The position numbers and the translations under genes are program-made. Source: Streptococcus oralis (GTDB taxonomy: Bacteria; Bacillota; Bacilli; Lactobacillales; Streptococcaceae). From it: a stretch of 64,000 nt of DNA. Location: the NCBI RefSeq assembly GCF_003943415.1, contig NZ_RJPK01000001.1, forward strand, positions 434,001-498,000, written 5' to 3'. Shown piece after piece: positions 1 through 8,691 of this stretch. Position 1 is the first letter of the stretch. Every line of letters begins with the position of its first letter. The notes beneath the pieces were generated by a model, which saw only the letters and a program-made list of their open reading frames with translations, did not search any database and had not been told where the DNA came from.

Positions 1-1452
1 GCAGGGATGAGACGGTACCAACTCTTTGGACGTTCTCTCATGGAAGACAGCAGAGAGCTGCTTTTAGGATGTATTGGAGCCAGTGCCTTAGGATCCATTT
101 TGATTTATTGCTTACAATTAACCCCCTTTGCCTATTCCTTCATTATTTCAAGTAGTATCATTTATAATACGCTCTTACTCATCGTATCAGCTCTCCTGTC
201 CTTTATCTTTGCTTTCAGCATCCAGACGGTGCACTTAGTTAGCCTTTTAAAAGGGAAAATTCCAGTAAAAAGGATTTTAGTTTTTCTCTTTACCTGTCAA
301 TTTCTCGCTGTTGCTCTCATTGGCCTTGCTATCCATCGGGTCAGTATCTATGGTTCTGTCTGGCAGACTTACCAAGAGGGGAAAGTGGCTTGGTCTAAAG
401 AGACGAATTGGGTTCAAATTGGTGTAAATCGGGAGGATTTTTCACAGAATACAAACGAAGAGACGCAAATTGAGAACAGAGCAAAATGGTCTAAGCTCAT
501 CGAGTCTGGCATCGAAAAAGGTGGTCTCTTGGTCTATCATCAGCTCGCATCTTTTAATTCAAAAGGCTTCATGAATGATCCTAGAACAGGGAGAAATCTT
601 TCGATCACAGATTACGATCCTCTTGCCAATACTCTATATGCGACTCCAAACTACCTCGATATACAAAAAGTAGCTGTTTCCCCCGAGGAAAAAGAGCGTT
701 TGAATCACTTGCAAGCTGGAGAATTTGGACTTTTGCTCCCTGAAAAGTTGAAAGGGCAAGAAGAGGAGTTGAAAAAACGCTATGAAGATTATCTGACTCC
801 TAATGATGAACAAGGAAAGAGTCAGTTGCCTATGAAAGCACGGGTGACCTATCTTCCTAACAACCAAAAACGCTTTATCTATAATAATACACCGATGAAC
901 TATCAGCAATTCTTGACCGATCCGATTTTGGTTGTTGTTCAACCTAAAAGCTTTGGTGGCTACGAAAATCCTTATTTCTCTCATCTTAATTCTTATCTCT
1001 ACTTTGATGGTCTGGAAAAAAGCAAGAAGCTAATAGCTGAGCATGGGCTTGAAAAAAACGTGAGTCAATACGACTATGCAGCGGCTGTCTATCAGCAGAT
1101 GACCCAATCCATTCAATTAGAGAACCTCATGGCCATTGCTGGCGGTATCTTCGGAATGGCGACTTCCATTCTACTCTTTAGCACCATGAATTTCCTCTAT
1201 TTTGAAGAGTTTAGAAAACCGATATTCCTGAAGAAGATTGCGGGTATGGACTTTTTGAAAATTCACCAAAGCATGCTCGTATCGGAGATTGCCATGCTGT
1301 TATTAGGTAGTGTCCTGATTTTCTTTCTCACACAGGAATGGTGGATCGCTATCGTCACGCTTTTATTATTTACGATTAATGCTTGGCTGATTCTCCTTTA
1401 CCGCTCGCACAAAGAAGAGCATTTCTTGCCCATTATTCTGAAAGGAGCCTAA
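1..1452 (+). CDS. Bacteriocin-associated integral membrane protein (DUF1430-like ABC permease), 5' truncated
   Basis: Membrane protein of the family that sits beside lactococcin-972-type bacteriocin genes, thought to work with the following ATPase in export or self-immunity. Seen: hydrophobic segments near residues 15-40, 45-75 and 88-110, a long polar extracellular region of about 250 residues, then three more segments near 370-390, 413-435 and 440-460, an FtsX/MacB-like layout. The KKIAGMD stretch before the last segments is typical of such permeases. The frame is open to the first base and family members are longer, so the true start probably lies left of the window; the ATG at 7 is not trusted. 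The ATPase gene begins 1 nt after the stop, so the two are coupled. Confidence 0.7.
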   Translation, partial: AGMRRYQLFGRSLMEDSRELLLGCIGASALGSILIYCLQLTPFAYSFIISSSIIYNTLLLIVSALLSFIFAFSIQTVHLVSLLKGKIPVKRILVFLFTCQFLAVALIGLAIHRVSIYGSVWQTYQEGKVAWSKETNWVQIGVNREDFSQNTNEETQIENRAKWSKLIESGIEKGGLLVYHQLASFNSKGFMNDPRTGRNLSITDYDPLANTLYATPNYLDIQKVAVSPEEKERLNHLQAGEFGLLLPEKLKGQEEELKKRYEDYLTPNDEQGKSQLPMKARVTYLPNNQKRFIYNNTPMNYQQFLTDPILVVVQPKSFGGYENPYFSHLNSYLYFDGLEKSKKLIAEHGLEKNVSQYDYAAAVYQQMTQSIQLENLMAIAGGIFGMATSILLFSTMNFLYFEEFRKPIFLKKIAGMDFLKIHQSMLVSEIAMLLLGSVLIFFLTQEWWIAIVTLLLFTINAWLILLYRSHKEEHFLPIILKGA

Positions 1453-1453
1453 T

Positions 1454-2086
1454 ATGATTAAAATAGAACATCTGGAAAAATCATTTGGAGAACGGACCGT
1501 CTTTCAGGATATCAATCTGCAATTTGCAGCAGGAAAGGTCTATGCGCTAATCGGAAATAGTGGTTGTGGCAAGACGACTTTGCTTAATATGATTGCAAAA
1601 CTAGAATCTTATGATGAAGGAAAAATACTGTATAAAGAGAAGGATATAAAAACGATAAAATCTACAATATTTTTTAGAAATGAGCTAGGCTACCTTTTCC
1701 AAAATTTTGGATTGCTAGACAATGAAACTGTGTCTTCTAATTTAGATTTAGGCCTTATTAATCGACAGTGTAATCGTAAAGAAAAAGAGAATTACAAAAA
1801 AGAAGTATTAGCAAGAGTAGGATTATCTCACATTCATTTAGAACAAAAAGTGTATGAATTATCTGGTGGTGAAGCACAACGTGTCGCCCTGGCCAAGATT
1901 ATTCTGAAAGATCCTCCGTTAATACTCGCAGATGAGTTGACCGCTGCACTTGATCCAATAACTTCACAAGAAATCATGAAGATATTATTAACAATGAAGA
2001 ATCAAAATCGTCTAATCATCATTGCAACTCATAATCCTGATATTTGGAATCAAGCAGATGAGGTTATTAATCTAAATAGACTATAA
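1454..2086 (+). CDS. ABC transporter ATP-binding protein (bacteriocin export/immunity type)
   Basis: ATPase subunit that would energise the preceding membrane protein. The 210-aa protein has Walker A GNSGCGKTT (about residues 34-42), a Q-loop region (LFQNFG), the signature LSGGEAQRVALAK, Walker B LILADELTAALD and the H-loop ATHN. The usual DEPT is DELT, a common variant in the MacB/LolD-like group. It starts just after the permease stop, with AAAGGAG as ribosome binding site inside the permease 3' end, and is followed by a hairpin terminator. The exact substrate is inferred only from the DUF1430-like partner; the bacteriocin gene would be left of the window. Confidence 0.85.
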   Translation: MIKIEHLEKSFGERTVFQDINLQFAAGKVYALIGNSGCGKTTLLNMIAKLESYDEGKILYKEKDIKTIKSTIFFRNELGYLFQNFGLLDNETVSSNLDLGLINRQCNRKEKENYKKEVLARVGLSHIHLEQKVYELSGGEAQRVALAKIILKDPPLILADELTAALDPITSQEIMKILLTMKNQNRLIIIATHNPDIWNQADEVINLNRL

Positions 2087-2091
2087 ATAAT

Positions 2092-2126
2092 AAAACAGAA
2101 GCTCGGTGGAGGAGGAGTTTCTGTTT
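2092..2126 (+). terminator. Intrinsic terminator after the ABC operon
   Basis: Arms AAAACAGAAGCTC and GAGTTTCTGTTTT pair with one G-U, and the 3' arm runs into a T-rich tail. It ends the plus-strand bacteriocin ABC operon just before the convergent xerS. Confidence 0.75.
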
Positions 2127-2166
2127 TACTTTATATTACAAAGTTGCATAATTTATTTTATGTATT

Positions 2167-3237
2167 TCACAAACTATCCAAAGCATTCTTTTGTTCATCA
2201 TTGACGATATGGGTATAGAGGTCAGTGACTTGTGTACTAGCATGCCCTAGCTGGTGGCTGACCAAAACTTGCGATTTAGTCGCATCATAGAGCCTAGTTG
2301 CTAAGGTATGGCGTAGTTTGTGGGGGGTTACACGCACTTTGAAGTCCTCAGAGTACTTAGCAACCATTTTTTCAACACTGGAAGCATCGATACGATTGGG
2401 AACACCACGATATAAGGTCAGAAAGAGTGCTGTATCCGTCTTTTCCGTCTTATAGCGTTGATTTCGAATGGCTAGATAATTCTCTAGATAAGGCTTTGCA
2501 AAGGCAGCGACATTGACCGAGTCACGTTTGCCCCCTTTACGTGTGACATCAATGACCATCATTTTGAGATTGAGATCTCTTAGATCGAGATTAACTGCTT
2601 CAGACAAGCGAACACCAGACGCCAAGAGAAGAGCAATAATGGCTAAATCACGTTCCTTATTTTTATTAAATGACGAAAGAGCCCGATTCGAAAGCTGTTG
2701 TGGGTATTCTTGGTCGATATAAGTCAGAAAACCTTCTGTTTCATCGCCTAGAAAGAGTTTTTGCTTGATGTTTTCAGCTCTGGCAGCAAGTGTTTCTTTC
2801 TTTTTCTTAGTTGAAACTTTCTTCATTACATTACGATAGAAATAAGGCTCCCCTTGGTCGTTTTCAACTTCCTCAGTTAGATACTTATAAAGACTAGAAA
2901 GTGCCGATAAGGTTCGATTGATTGTTGTCTGAGAGACACCTTGTTTGGTTGTATTGGCATTCAGCAATGGGCGTTCACGTAGATATAGGATAAAGGATTC
3001 CATGTCTTTTTTTGTCATATGTTCTAAGACAGATAAGGGGATATCGGCCATTGTATCAACGTTTGAAATACCAGACTCCAAAACCCAGCTGAAAAATCGA
3101 TCGTATTCCTTGAGATATTCGTACAAGGTTGTAAAACTGTAGGGCACAGCAAGCTTAGATTGGTAGTATTCCAGAACATACCAGGGCATGATTTGTTTTA
3201 GTTTGTCGATTCGTTGCAGTAAAATCTCACGTTTCAT
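2167..3237 (-). CDS. xerS: Tyrosine recombinase XerS
   Basis: Single-protein Xer recombinase of streptococci and lactococci that resolves chromosome dimers at difSL with FtsK. The 356-aa length is normal for XerS. The N-terminal SAM-like DNA-binding half is followed by a catalytic domain with the expected residues: Arg in ASGVRLSEA, Lys in TRKGGKR, His and Arg in [11 protein letters not shown], His in QLGHAST and the tyrosine nucleophile in DLYTHI. ATG start with a GGAG ribosome binding site upstream. Its own target site lies about 50 nt upstream and overlaps its promoter. Confidence 0.96.
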   Translation of the reverse strand: MKREILLQRIDKLKQIMPWYVLEYYQSKLAVPYSFTTLYEYLKEYDRFFSWVLESGISNVDTMADIPLSVLEHMTKKDMESFILYLRERPLLNANTTKQGVSQTTINRTLSALSSLYKYLTEEVENDQGEPYFYRNVMKKVSTKKKKETLAARAENIKQKLFLGDETEGFLTYIDQEYPQQLSNRALSSFNKNKERDLAIIALLLASGVRLSEAVNLDLRDLNLKMMVIDVTRKGGKRDSVNVAAFAKPYLENYLAIRNQRYKTEKTDTALFLTLYRGVPNRIDASSVEKMVAKYSEDFKVRVTPHKLRHTLATRLYDATKSQVLVSHQLGHASTQVTDLYTHIVNDEQKNALDSL

Positions 3238-3266
3238 CTATTTTCTCCATAAATAAGTCTACTAGC

Positions 3267-3295
3267 AGTATAGCATAGACTTATTCATTTTTCAA
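3267..3295 (-). promoter_or_regulatory. xerS promoter overlapping difSL
   Basis: On the minus strand, -35 TTGAAA (3290-3295) and extended -10 TGCTATACT (TATACT at 3267-3272) are separated by 17 nt. The -35 box lies in the first bases of the difSL site. A 10-bp inverted repeat, AATAAGTCTA (3252-3261) and TAGACTTATT (3276-3285), brackets the -10. Confidence 0.7.
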
Positions 3296-3320
3296 GAAAA
3301 TTATAGTTTTTCGGAAAGAT
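3290..3320. other. difSL chromosome dimer resolution site
   Basis: A 31-bp element reading, on the minus strand, ATCTTTCCGAAAAACTAT followed by AATTTTCTTGAAA. From memory this matches the difSL sequence described for Streptococcus and Lactococcus, and it sits directly upstream of xerS as in those genomes. It marks the replication terminus; gene orientation changes around it, plus strand to the left and mostly minus strand to the right. Confidence 0.9.
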
Positions 3321-3350
3321 GTTATAAGTGTTTGATGGATTCTAGAAAAA

Positions 3351-3392
3351 ACAAAGACCTGGTTCCACAATCATAAGAAACAGGTCTTTTGT
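3351..3392. terminator. Intrinsic terminator between difSL and mepB remnant
   Basis: Arms ACAAAGACCTG and CAGGTCTTTTGT with a 19-nt loop region, with A/T-rich flanks on both sides. It would end minus-strand transcription of the mepB remnant. Confidence 0.6.
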
Positions 3393-3415
3393 GTGTATGT
3401 AATCCGGCAATATGT

Positions 3416-3852
3416 TTATATTTCAATTTCTCTAAAATATTGCAATTGCCATTTTTGTGTTGCTCGAGCTGTTGTATTTAAATTTGTGCACCAAGGAGGA
3501 TAAAATCTCATAGACATTTTTCCTTTGCAATTTGTTGTTGAGAGAATTTTTTTATGAATAGCCACCTCTTTTGGAATAATAAATAGTCCCACCTTATCTT
3601 TATCGATGACAACGATAATCAGCTCAGTCCCAAGATCTTCATTAGTATAAGGAACGTTCTTGTTATCTTGGTTTTTTTCCAGAAAACGGTAAAATATCCT
3701 TCTTTTTTTGGTGTTTTTTTTGCCAAGCGACATCTTTTATATTCTTGCTCTTCCTTTATCTTGATAAGAATACCTTCGTATTTTTCATTGTATTTTTCTT
3801 CAATGAAATCAAAATCGCCATAAAAATTATATAGAACATCGAGTATTTTCAT
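3416..3852 (-). pseudogene. MepB-family gene, broken by a frameshift
   Basis: Two overlapping frames together spell one MepB-like protein (family named after S. aureus MepB; function poorly known). The first frame, from ATG 3852 (ribosome binding site GGAGGA), gives MKILDVLYNFYGDFDF and then CRLAKKTPKKEGYFTVFW. The family continues with E-K-x-x-x-N, which appears only in the next frame (EKNQDNKNVPY, then LFIIPKEV, GKMSMRFYPPW and TQKWQLQYF). The switch falls at GG plus seven A on the minus strand (3672-3680), so a one-base loss in that run explains it. Restored length would be about 145 aa, near normal. A sequencing error cannot be excluded. Confidence 0.8.
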
Positions 3853-3917
3853 TATGATGTTTGTCCTCCATAGCAAATAACTTTTCCAAAGAATAATACT
3901 GTTTCCAACAAAATTAG

Positions 3918-4658
3918 CTACCGACTATACTCATCTTTTTTATGTATTACCATATAGCAGGATATCAAAATGACGAAAATTTTAATCAGGTAGGTTTCGT
4001 ATCGATCAGTATCTATGGTTAGCTGAGACAAGACGTTAATGATCGAATGTGTCATAACGCAAATCCAAAGATTCTTTGTTTTGATATAAAGAGCTGAGAG
4101 TATGAAAGAATTTGTCAGCAATCCAAATAAAAACGGTAGAGTTTGCAGAGTTGCTAGGGAACCATCCATGTAAAAGAACAATAGATGCCAAAGCGCCCAG
4201 CTAAAAAAAGTTAAGATTGTTGAGTAAAAATATGGCAGCTTCTCTTGTAAGATTGGTTGAAAGACATATCGCCATCCAATCTCTTCTATACCACCAAATA
4301 CAATAAATTTGAAGAACATCAAAAATGGGAGATACCAGCTAAATTCTATTATTTTCCCACCCAACATTAGAAAAGAAAAATCAAGGATAATTAGGAAAAA
4401 AGATAATAAATAATGTTTATAACTAGTATGGATGTTAAAAAAATCTTTTACGATCTTCTTAAAATGAATATGAAAATAGTGATTTGCAACAATTATTCCC
4501 CAAAGAGCTGAAGAAATCCCACCAACAATGATTCCTAAAACAGTTAATAGATTGGAATGAACAGAAAAATGATTCAAGAAAAAGAAAAGGAGACAAACTG
4601 ATACTATTTGGCTAAATGTGCCTAGCAAATATACCGCAATTGCCTTACTTCTTTTCAT
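3918..4658 (-). CDS. CPBP-family intramembrane metalloprotease (Abi type)
   Basis: Membrane protein of the CPBP/Abi family, related to eukaryotic CAAX prenyl proteases; streptococcal members are often linked to bacteriocin self-immunity. Motif 1 is EEIGWR in GGIEEIGWRYVFQ, motif 2 is FSWALWHLLFF and motif 3 is the THSIIN segment near the C-terminus, giving the expected Glu-Glu, Arg and His residues. About seven hydrophobic segments. I start at ATG 4658, with AAAGGA as ribosome binding site, giving 246 aa; an upstream TTG would overlap that site. No bacteriocin gene is adjacent, so the immunity role is only a family inference. Confidence 0.85.
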   Translation of the reverse strand: MKRSKAIAVYLLGTFSQIVSVCLLFFFLNHFSVHSNLLTVLGIIVGGISSALWGIIVANHYFHIHFKKIVKDFFNIHTSYKHYLLSFFLIILDFSFLMLGGKIIEFSWYLPFLMFFKFIVFGGIEEIGWRYVFQPILQEKLPYFYSTILTFFSWALWHLLFFYMDGSLATLQTLPFLFGLLTNSFILSALYIKTKNLWICVMTHSIINVLSQLTIDTDRYETYLIKIFVILISCYMVIHKKDEYSR

Positions 4659-4708
4659 AGAGAATCCTTTCAAATTTAATTTACGTAAAATAAATTATGT
4701 AAAATAAA

Positions 4709-6259
4709 TTACAACAACAAATCTTTGACTTTCCCAATTTCACTTTTTGGAATCACCAGGTGAATCATATCACCAAGATACATTCTAGTTGAGCCGTTAA
4801 CTGTTTGGCTTTTGCCATTATGGACTTGGGTGGTGATGAGTACGTTATGTGGCAAGTTGAGCTCGTGAACCTGCTTTCCTGCTATTTTATCAGAAACAGG
4901 GATTTCAATTAGGGTAACTTCTCCTTCGTCTGTTGCTTCTTCTGGTAGCATTTTTTCAAGCATGGCCTCATAGACTGGAGCACCCTTGAGCAAATCCATG
5001 ACGATGTAGGCAACTAAGGTCACTAAGCCAAGAGGCATGAGGTTGCGAATATCCCCGACCATCTCGGTTACGAGTATCATAGCAGTTAATGGAGCCTTGG
5101 AAATTGCTCCAAAGTAGCCACTCATTCCTAAAATGACAAATATAGGGAATTGTTCCTGACTGACAAGCCCAAGATTGACACAAATGACACCGACTAGGGC
5201 ACCAAGTAAGGAACCGAGCGCCAGAATAGGAAGGAAAATTCCTCCTGGGAGCCCACTTCCATAACTAATCATGCTCCAAACAAAGCGAATCAAAAAGTAA
5301 GCTAATAGAACTTGGAAACTGAAATCTTGCTCAGTTAGGGAGAGGACCAGCTGATTTCCACCACCAAGAATCTGAGGTAAGAAAATTCCGACTGGTATGA
5401 TAAGAATAAAAGCCAAGATTGGATAATAAGCTTTATCCAAATGGATTTTTTGACCAAGCCAGTCATAAATTTGACCAACATTGAGTACAGCTTTCTCATA
5501 GAGAAAACCAGATAGCCCGAGAAAAACTCCCATAAGGAGGTAAATCCAATACTGGTCTAGGGTCATGAGAGGAATGTTATCTGGCATATCCAGTACGGGG
5601 GTTAAGCCAAATATGAGTAGTGAGACAAAGTTTGCTACGAGACTGGCTGCTAGAGTTGAGACCCAGAAAAAGCGTGAAAAATGGTGGTAAACTTCTTCTA
5701 CAACAAAGAGGAGACCTGCTATCGGTGCATTAAAGGCAGCGGCTAAGCCTGCAGCAGCCCCACTGGCAATCAGGGAGCGTTCTTCAACTGGGCTAGATTT
5801 GAGCCACTTGGCAATGCCTTTACCACCAACTGCTCCAAGTTGAATACTTGGCCCTTCTCGACCTAGCATGAGGCCACTTGCAATAGCAAGAATCCCTAGA
5901 ATATATTTCTTCCAGAGGACACTCCACCAATTAAGTGACATGAGCCCTTTTAATTCGGCCTCAACTTGTGGGATTCCTGAGCCTTTAATATCCTTTTCCG
6001 ATCTAGTTAATTTAGCGCTGAGCCAGCAAACTATTAAATAAAATAGACCAATGATAAAAAGATTGCGCACTAGGTGCGCTTGATCTTGATAGAGTCCTTG
6101 TATCAGATGGAAACCCTTTTCGATTAAGAAACGAAAGGATCCGACGATTAGACCGACGACGAGACCAACAATGACTCCTCGTCCAACTTGGGATAATATG
6201 GTGCTTGAGGCAAAGGCAAATTCTTTCTTGGACCGGAGTATTTCTGACTGTTCCTCCAT
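4709..6259 (-). CDS. ClC-family chloride channel/antiporter with RCK-C (TrkA-C) tail
   Basis: Membrane anion channel or H+/Cl- exchanger. The ClC signatures are visible: GSGIPQVE, GREGPSIQLGAVGG and GGIFLPILALG. The first 430 residues are hydrophobic with re-entrant helices; the last 80 (VTLIEIPVSDKIAGKQV to the end) form a TrkA-C-like ligand-binding domain. In GREGPSIQ the gating-glutamate position is kept. I prefer ATG 6259 (GGAGGAA upstream at 8 nt), giving 516 aa. It lies 17 nt after rnhB in a series rbgA-rnhB-clc, the same order as I recall for S. pneumoniae. Confidence 0.9.
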   Translation of the reverse strand: MEEQSEILRSKKEFAFASSTILSQVGRGVIVGLVVGLIVGSFRFLIEKGFHLIQGLYQDQAHLVRNLFIIGLFYLIVCWLSAKLTRSEKDIKGSGIPQVEAELKGLMSLNWWSVLWKKYILGILAIASGLMLGREGPSIQLGAVGGKGIAKWLKSSPVEERSLIASGAAAGLAAAFNAPIAGLLFVVEEVYHHFSRFFWVSTLAASLVANFVSLLIFGLTPVLDMPDNIPLMTLDQYWIYLLMGVFLGLSGFLYEKAVLNVGQIYDWLGQKIHLDKAYYPILAFILIIPVGIFLPQILGGGNQLVLSLTEQDFSFQVLLAYFLIRFVWSMISYGSGLPGGIFLPILALGSLLGALVGVICVNLGLVSQEQFPIFVILGMSGYFGAISKAPLTAMILVTEMVGDIRNLMPLGLVTLVAYIVMDLLKGAPVYEAMLEKMLPEEATDEGEVTLIEIPVSDKIAGKQVHELNLPHNVLITTQVHNGKSQTVNGSTRMYLGDMIHLVIPKSEIGKVKDLLL

Positions 6260-6275
6260 AATCATTTCCTCCAAC

Positions 6276-7055
6276 TTAACTTTCTATATTTGCTGCGACC
6301 AGTGATTTTATCGGTTCAAAACTGGTTCGATGAATTGGGGTGACACCTAGTTTTTCCAGCCCTTCTAGATGTTTAGCTGTTCCATAGCCTGCATTAGCCG
6401 TGAAATCATAGCCAGGATATTGCTGATCGTATTCCTTCATTAAATTATCCCGTGTCACTTTGGCAACTATGGATGCAGCTGCGATAGAGAGGGAGTTAGC
6501 ATCTCCTTTGATAATGGAGGTTTGTGAAATTGGTAACTCCAGTTTCATGGCATCTATCAAGAGGTGCTTAGGTTGGGGACTGAGCTGGGAGATTGCTTCT
6601 TTCATGGCCAGTTTGGTCGCTTCATAGATATTGACTTGGTCAATGATGTGATTATCCATGATACCAATTCCGATTGCCAAGGCTTGATCTTGAACAGCAT
6701 GATAAATTTCCAAATGTTTCTTTTTAGGGATCTTCTTGCTGTCGTTGAGGCCTCTAATCTTACAATTTTTCGGCAAGATAACGGCTGCAGAGACTACAGG
6801 TCCAGCCAGTGGACCACGGCCGACCTCATCAACACCTGCTATTAAGGTCACTCCTTGCTTATAAAGTTCTTTTTCATAGGAAAGCATGGATTCTAAACGA
6901 AGGTCTTCATCCAGTTCTGCCTGAATAGCTTTTTTTCGCTTGCTGATTTCCTTTTGAACTCCAGAACGAGGATCTCTTTCGAATTCCGGAAAAAGAGGAT
7001 TGTCTAATTCTTTGACAGTAGCAAGAAGTTCTTTGATTTCTTTAATCGTTGTCAT
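6276..7055 (-). CDS. rnhB: Ribonuclease HII
   Basis: Endonuclease that cuts RNA in RNA/DNA hybrids and removes misincorporated ribonucleotides. The acidic active site is visible: Asp and Glu in [14 protein letters not shown], Asp in LLIDAMKL and Asp in [20 protein letters not shown]. The 259-aa length includes the extra N-terminal region of about 75 residues typical of Firmicute RNase HII. The ATG overlaps the end of rbgA by 14 nt, so the two are translationally coupled. Confidence 0.96.
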   Translation of the reverse strand: MTTIKEIKELLATVKELDNPLFPEFERDPRSGVQKEISKRKKAIQAELDEDLRLESMLSYEKELYKQGVTLIAGVDEVGRGPLAGPVVSAAVILPKNCKIRGLNDSKKIPKKKHLEIYHAVQDQALAIGIGIMDNHIIDQVNIYEATKLAMKEAISQLSPQPKHLLIDAMKLELPISQTSIIKGDANSLSIAAASIVAKVTRDNLMKEYDQQYPGYDFTANAGYGTAKHLEGLEKLGVTPIHRTSFEPIKSLVAANIES

Positions 7056-7893
7056 CGATGTCGTCCAATGTATCTAAGGTATAGTTACCGAGTTTTCCAT
7101 CACGGACTTCCTTGACGAAGAGGCTGTAAAAGCGGTCGTAGTCGTCACGGAAACCGAGGGCACGGGTCATATCCATGATGATAACAGGCGCTTCTTCTTC
7201 TATCTTCATTTGTTTGAAGCGTTCAGCTAGCTTTTCTGGATAATGTTTTTTGAAATAATTGAGACCAAAAATGGTCACCTCATCCATAGGAAGCAACTGG
7301 TCTTTGATAGCTCCAGTTAGGGCTAGTTTGAGTGCGACAGTATCATCCTCAAACTTAGGCCAGAGAATCCCTGGTGTGTCTAAGATTTCAAGGTCTTTAT
7401 TAGTTTTGAGCCATTGTTGCCCCTTGGTAACACCTGGTTTATTGCCGACAACCGCAATCTTTTTCCCAGCCAAACGATTCATCAGAGTTGACTTACCGGC
7501 ATTTGGAATTCCGATAATCATGGTACGCAAGGTTTCGATTTTGATACCGCGTTCTTTCTGACGTGCAATCTTATCAGCCATGAGCTTTTTCGCTGCATCT
7601 GTCACAACTTTTACAGTAACTTGCTCTTTAGAATTTATAGCCAGAGTTTGAATTCCCTGTGATTCAAAGTACTGACGCCATTCTTTTGTCATTGCTGGAT
7701 CAGCCAGATCTGTCTTGTTCAAAATCAAGAGTTTTGGTTTATCACCAACAATTTTATTTAACATAGGATTTTGACTAGATAAAGGTAGGCGAGCATCCAC
7801 CAAAATCGTCACAAAATCAACAAATTTTAAATTCTCCTGAACCTGTCGCCGAGCCTTAGACATGTGGCCTGGAAACCATTGAATAGTAGCCAT
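7042..7893 (-). CDS. rbgA: Ribosome biogenesis GTPase RbgA (YlqF)
   Basis: Circularly permuted GTPase needed for late 50S subunit assembly. The motif order is permuted as in the family: G4 LNKTDL (about residues 58-63) comes before G1 GIPNAGKST (about 126-134) and G3 LDTPG. The N-terminus [16 protein letters not shown] is diagnostic. 283 aa, normal length. Downstream overlap with rnhB. rbgA is also a recorded integration target for streptococcal mobile elements, but its 3' end here is intact. Confidence 0.95.
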   Translation of the reverse strand: MATIQWFPGHMSKARRQVQENLKFVDFVTILVDARLPLSSQNPMLNKIVGDKPKLLILNKTDLADPAMTKEWRQYFESQGIQTLAINSKEQVTVKVVTDAAKKLMADKIARQKERGIKIETLRTMIIGIPNAGKSTLMNRLAGKKIAVVGNKPGVTKGQQWLKTNKDLEILDTPGILWPKFEDDTVALKLALTGAIKDQLLPMDEVTIFGLNYFKKHYPEKLAERFKQMKIEEEAPVIIMDMTRALGFRDDYDRFYSLFVKEVRDGKLGNYTLDTLDDIDDND

Positions 7894-7950
7894 AATATTT
7901 TCCCCTTCCGACTAAAAAAACGTAATAAAACGTTTTCTTTCTCACCATCT

Positions 7951-7980
7951 ATTCTATCATAAATTAGGTGTTTTTGCACA
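7951..7980 (-). promoter_or_regulatory. Probable rbgA-rnhB-clc promoter
   Basis: Minus strand TGTGCA (7975-7980), 18 nt, then TAGAAT (7951-7956) with an upstream TG (extended -10 TGATAGAAT). The -35 is weak. A short GAAAACGTTTTA palindrome lies in the leader. Confidence 0.4.
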
Positions 7981-8043
7981 GGCTTTGACTAAAATAAAAT
8001 CACACTATAGTACATAACTAAATTTATGTAATTCAATGTTCAC

Positions 8044-8082
8044 TTGACTTAATGTGTAGTTTGGTATATACTTTGTATATAC
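8044..8082 (+). promoter_or_regulatory. mazEF promoter with operator repeats
   Basis: TTGACT (8044-8049), 17 nt, TATACT (8067-8072). Two copies of the self-palindromic octamer GTATATAC (8064-8071 and 8075-8082), 3 nt apart, cover the -10, a classic layout for antitoxin autorepression. Confidence 0.75.
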
Positions 8083-8102
8083 GGTTTCGTGGAGGTAGAG
8101 CG

Positions 8103-8318
8103 ATGAATACAGTAAAGACTCGGAAGGTGGGAAATTCTCTCACAGTGACCATTCCTAAAAATTTGGGTATGACAGAAGGTCAAGAAATGGTTGTCTACAA
8201 AGGGATTGACGGAGTCATTGTCTTAGCTCCAAAACTGAAAGATCCTTTTGATGGGATTACTGATTTGAGAATGACAAACGATTTTGAAGGGGTAAGATCA
8301 CTTGATAGCGAAATCTGA
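8103..8318 (+). CDS. MazE/AbrB-type antitoxin
   Basis: Antitoxin of a type II toxin-antitoxin pair. The N-terminal 45 residues are a swapped-hairpin AbrB fold (TRKVGNSLTVTIPKNLGMTEGQEM), which binds DNA; the acidic C-terminal tail (DLRMTNDFEGVRSLDSEI) is the kind that wraps the MazF toxin. Start at ATG 8103 (71 aa), with GGAGG 9 nt upstream; earlier in-frame codons lie in the promoter. The stop overlaps the toxin start. Two GTATATAC operator-like octamers precede the gene. Confidence 0.85.
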   Translation: MNTVKTRKVGNSLTVTIPKNLGMTEGQEMVVYKGIDGVIVLAPKLKDPFDGITDLRMTNDFEGVRSLDSEI

Positions 8319-8658
8319 GTATATTCCTGAAAAGCAGGATATCATTTGGCTGGACTTTGATCCATCAGTTGGTCGAGAAATCCAGAAACGGCGACCTGCC
8401 TTGGTTGTTTCTAGGAGAGAATATGCCTTGCAAACTGGTTTTGTGGCTGTCTGTCCTATCACTCATGGCCAACATCGTTTGGCAGAAAAGGGCTTGCTTG
8501 TTCCTGTCTCATCAGATAAGGTAGATGGTGCTGTTAATCCATTTCAACTGTATACCTTCGATTTTCGGATGCGTAATGCTCAAAAAATAACAAGAATGGA
8601 CACACAATGTTTTCAGAAAGTCGTCCAACTTTACCAGTACATCTTTGGAGATACTTAA
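8302..8658 (+). CDS. MazF/PemK-type endoribonuclease toxin
   Basis: Predicted sequence-specific mRNA interferase. The 118-aa protein has the family opening DIIWLDFDPSVGREIQKRRPALVVS, with Arg and Pro near the active site, the central VCPITHG and the late LYTFDFR. The TTG start (8302) lies inside the antitoxin gene and overlaps it by 17 nt, preceded by AGGGG; overlap and a weak start codon fit lower toxin than antitoxin synthesis. A hairpin terminator follows directly. The pair sits between rbgA and the rex genes and looks like an insertion in a conserved neighbourhood. Confidence 0.88.
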   Translation: MIAKSEYIPEKQDIIWLDFDPSVGREIQKRRPALVVSRREYALQTGFVAVCPITHGQHRLAEKGLLVPVSSDKVDGAVNPFQLYTFDFRMRNAQKITRMDTQCFQKVVQLYQYIFGDT

Positions 8659-8690
8659 ATCCTACCATGCATAGACAAGGTAGGAATTTT
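8659..8690. terminator. Intrinsic terminator between mazF and the 392-aa gene
   Basis: TCCTACC (8660-8666) and GGTAGGA (8679-8685) followed by TTTTTC. It ends mazEF; the convergent gene stops at 8692. Confidence 0.7.
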
Positions 8691-8691
8691 T

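Noticed and set aside
3853..3876. TTG at 3876 as the mepB start
   Set aside because: It lies before the GGAGGA site that serves ATG 3852.
7924..7942. cre site in the rbgA leader (GAAAACGTTTTA)
   Set aside because: Lacks the flanking TG and CA of a cre and sits in an A/T-rich palindrome; no reason for catabolite control.
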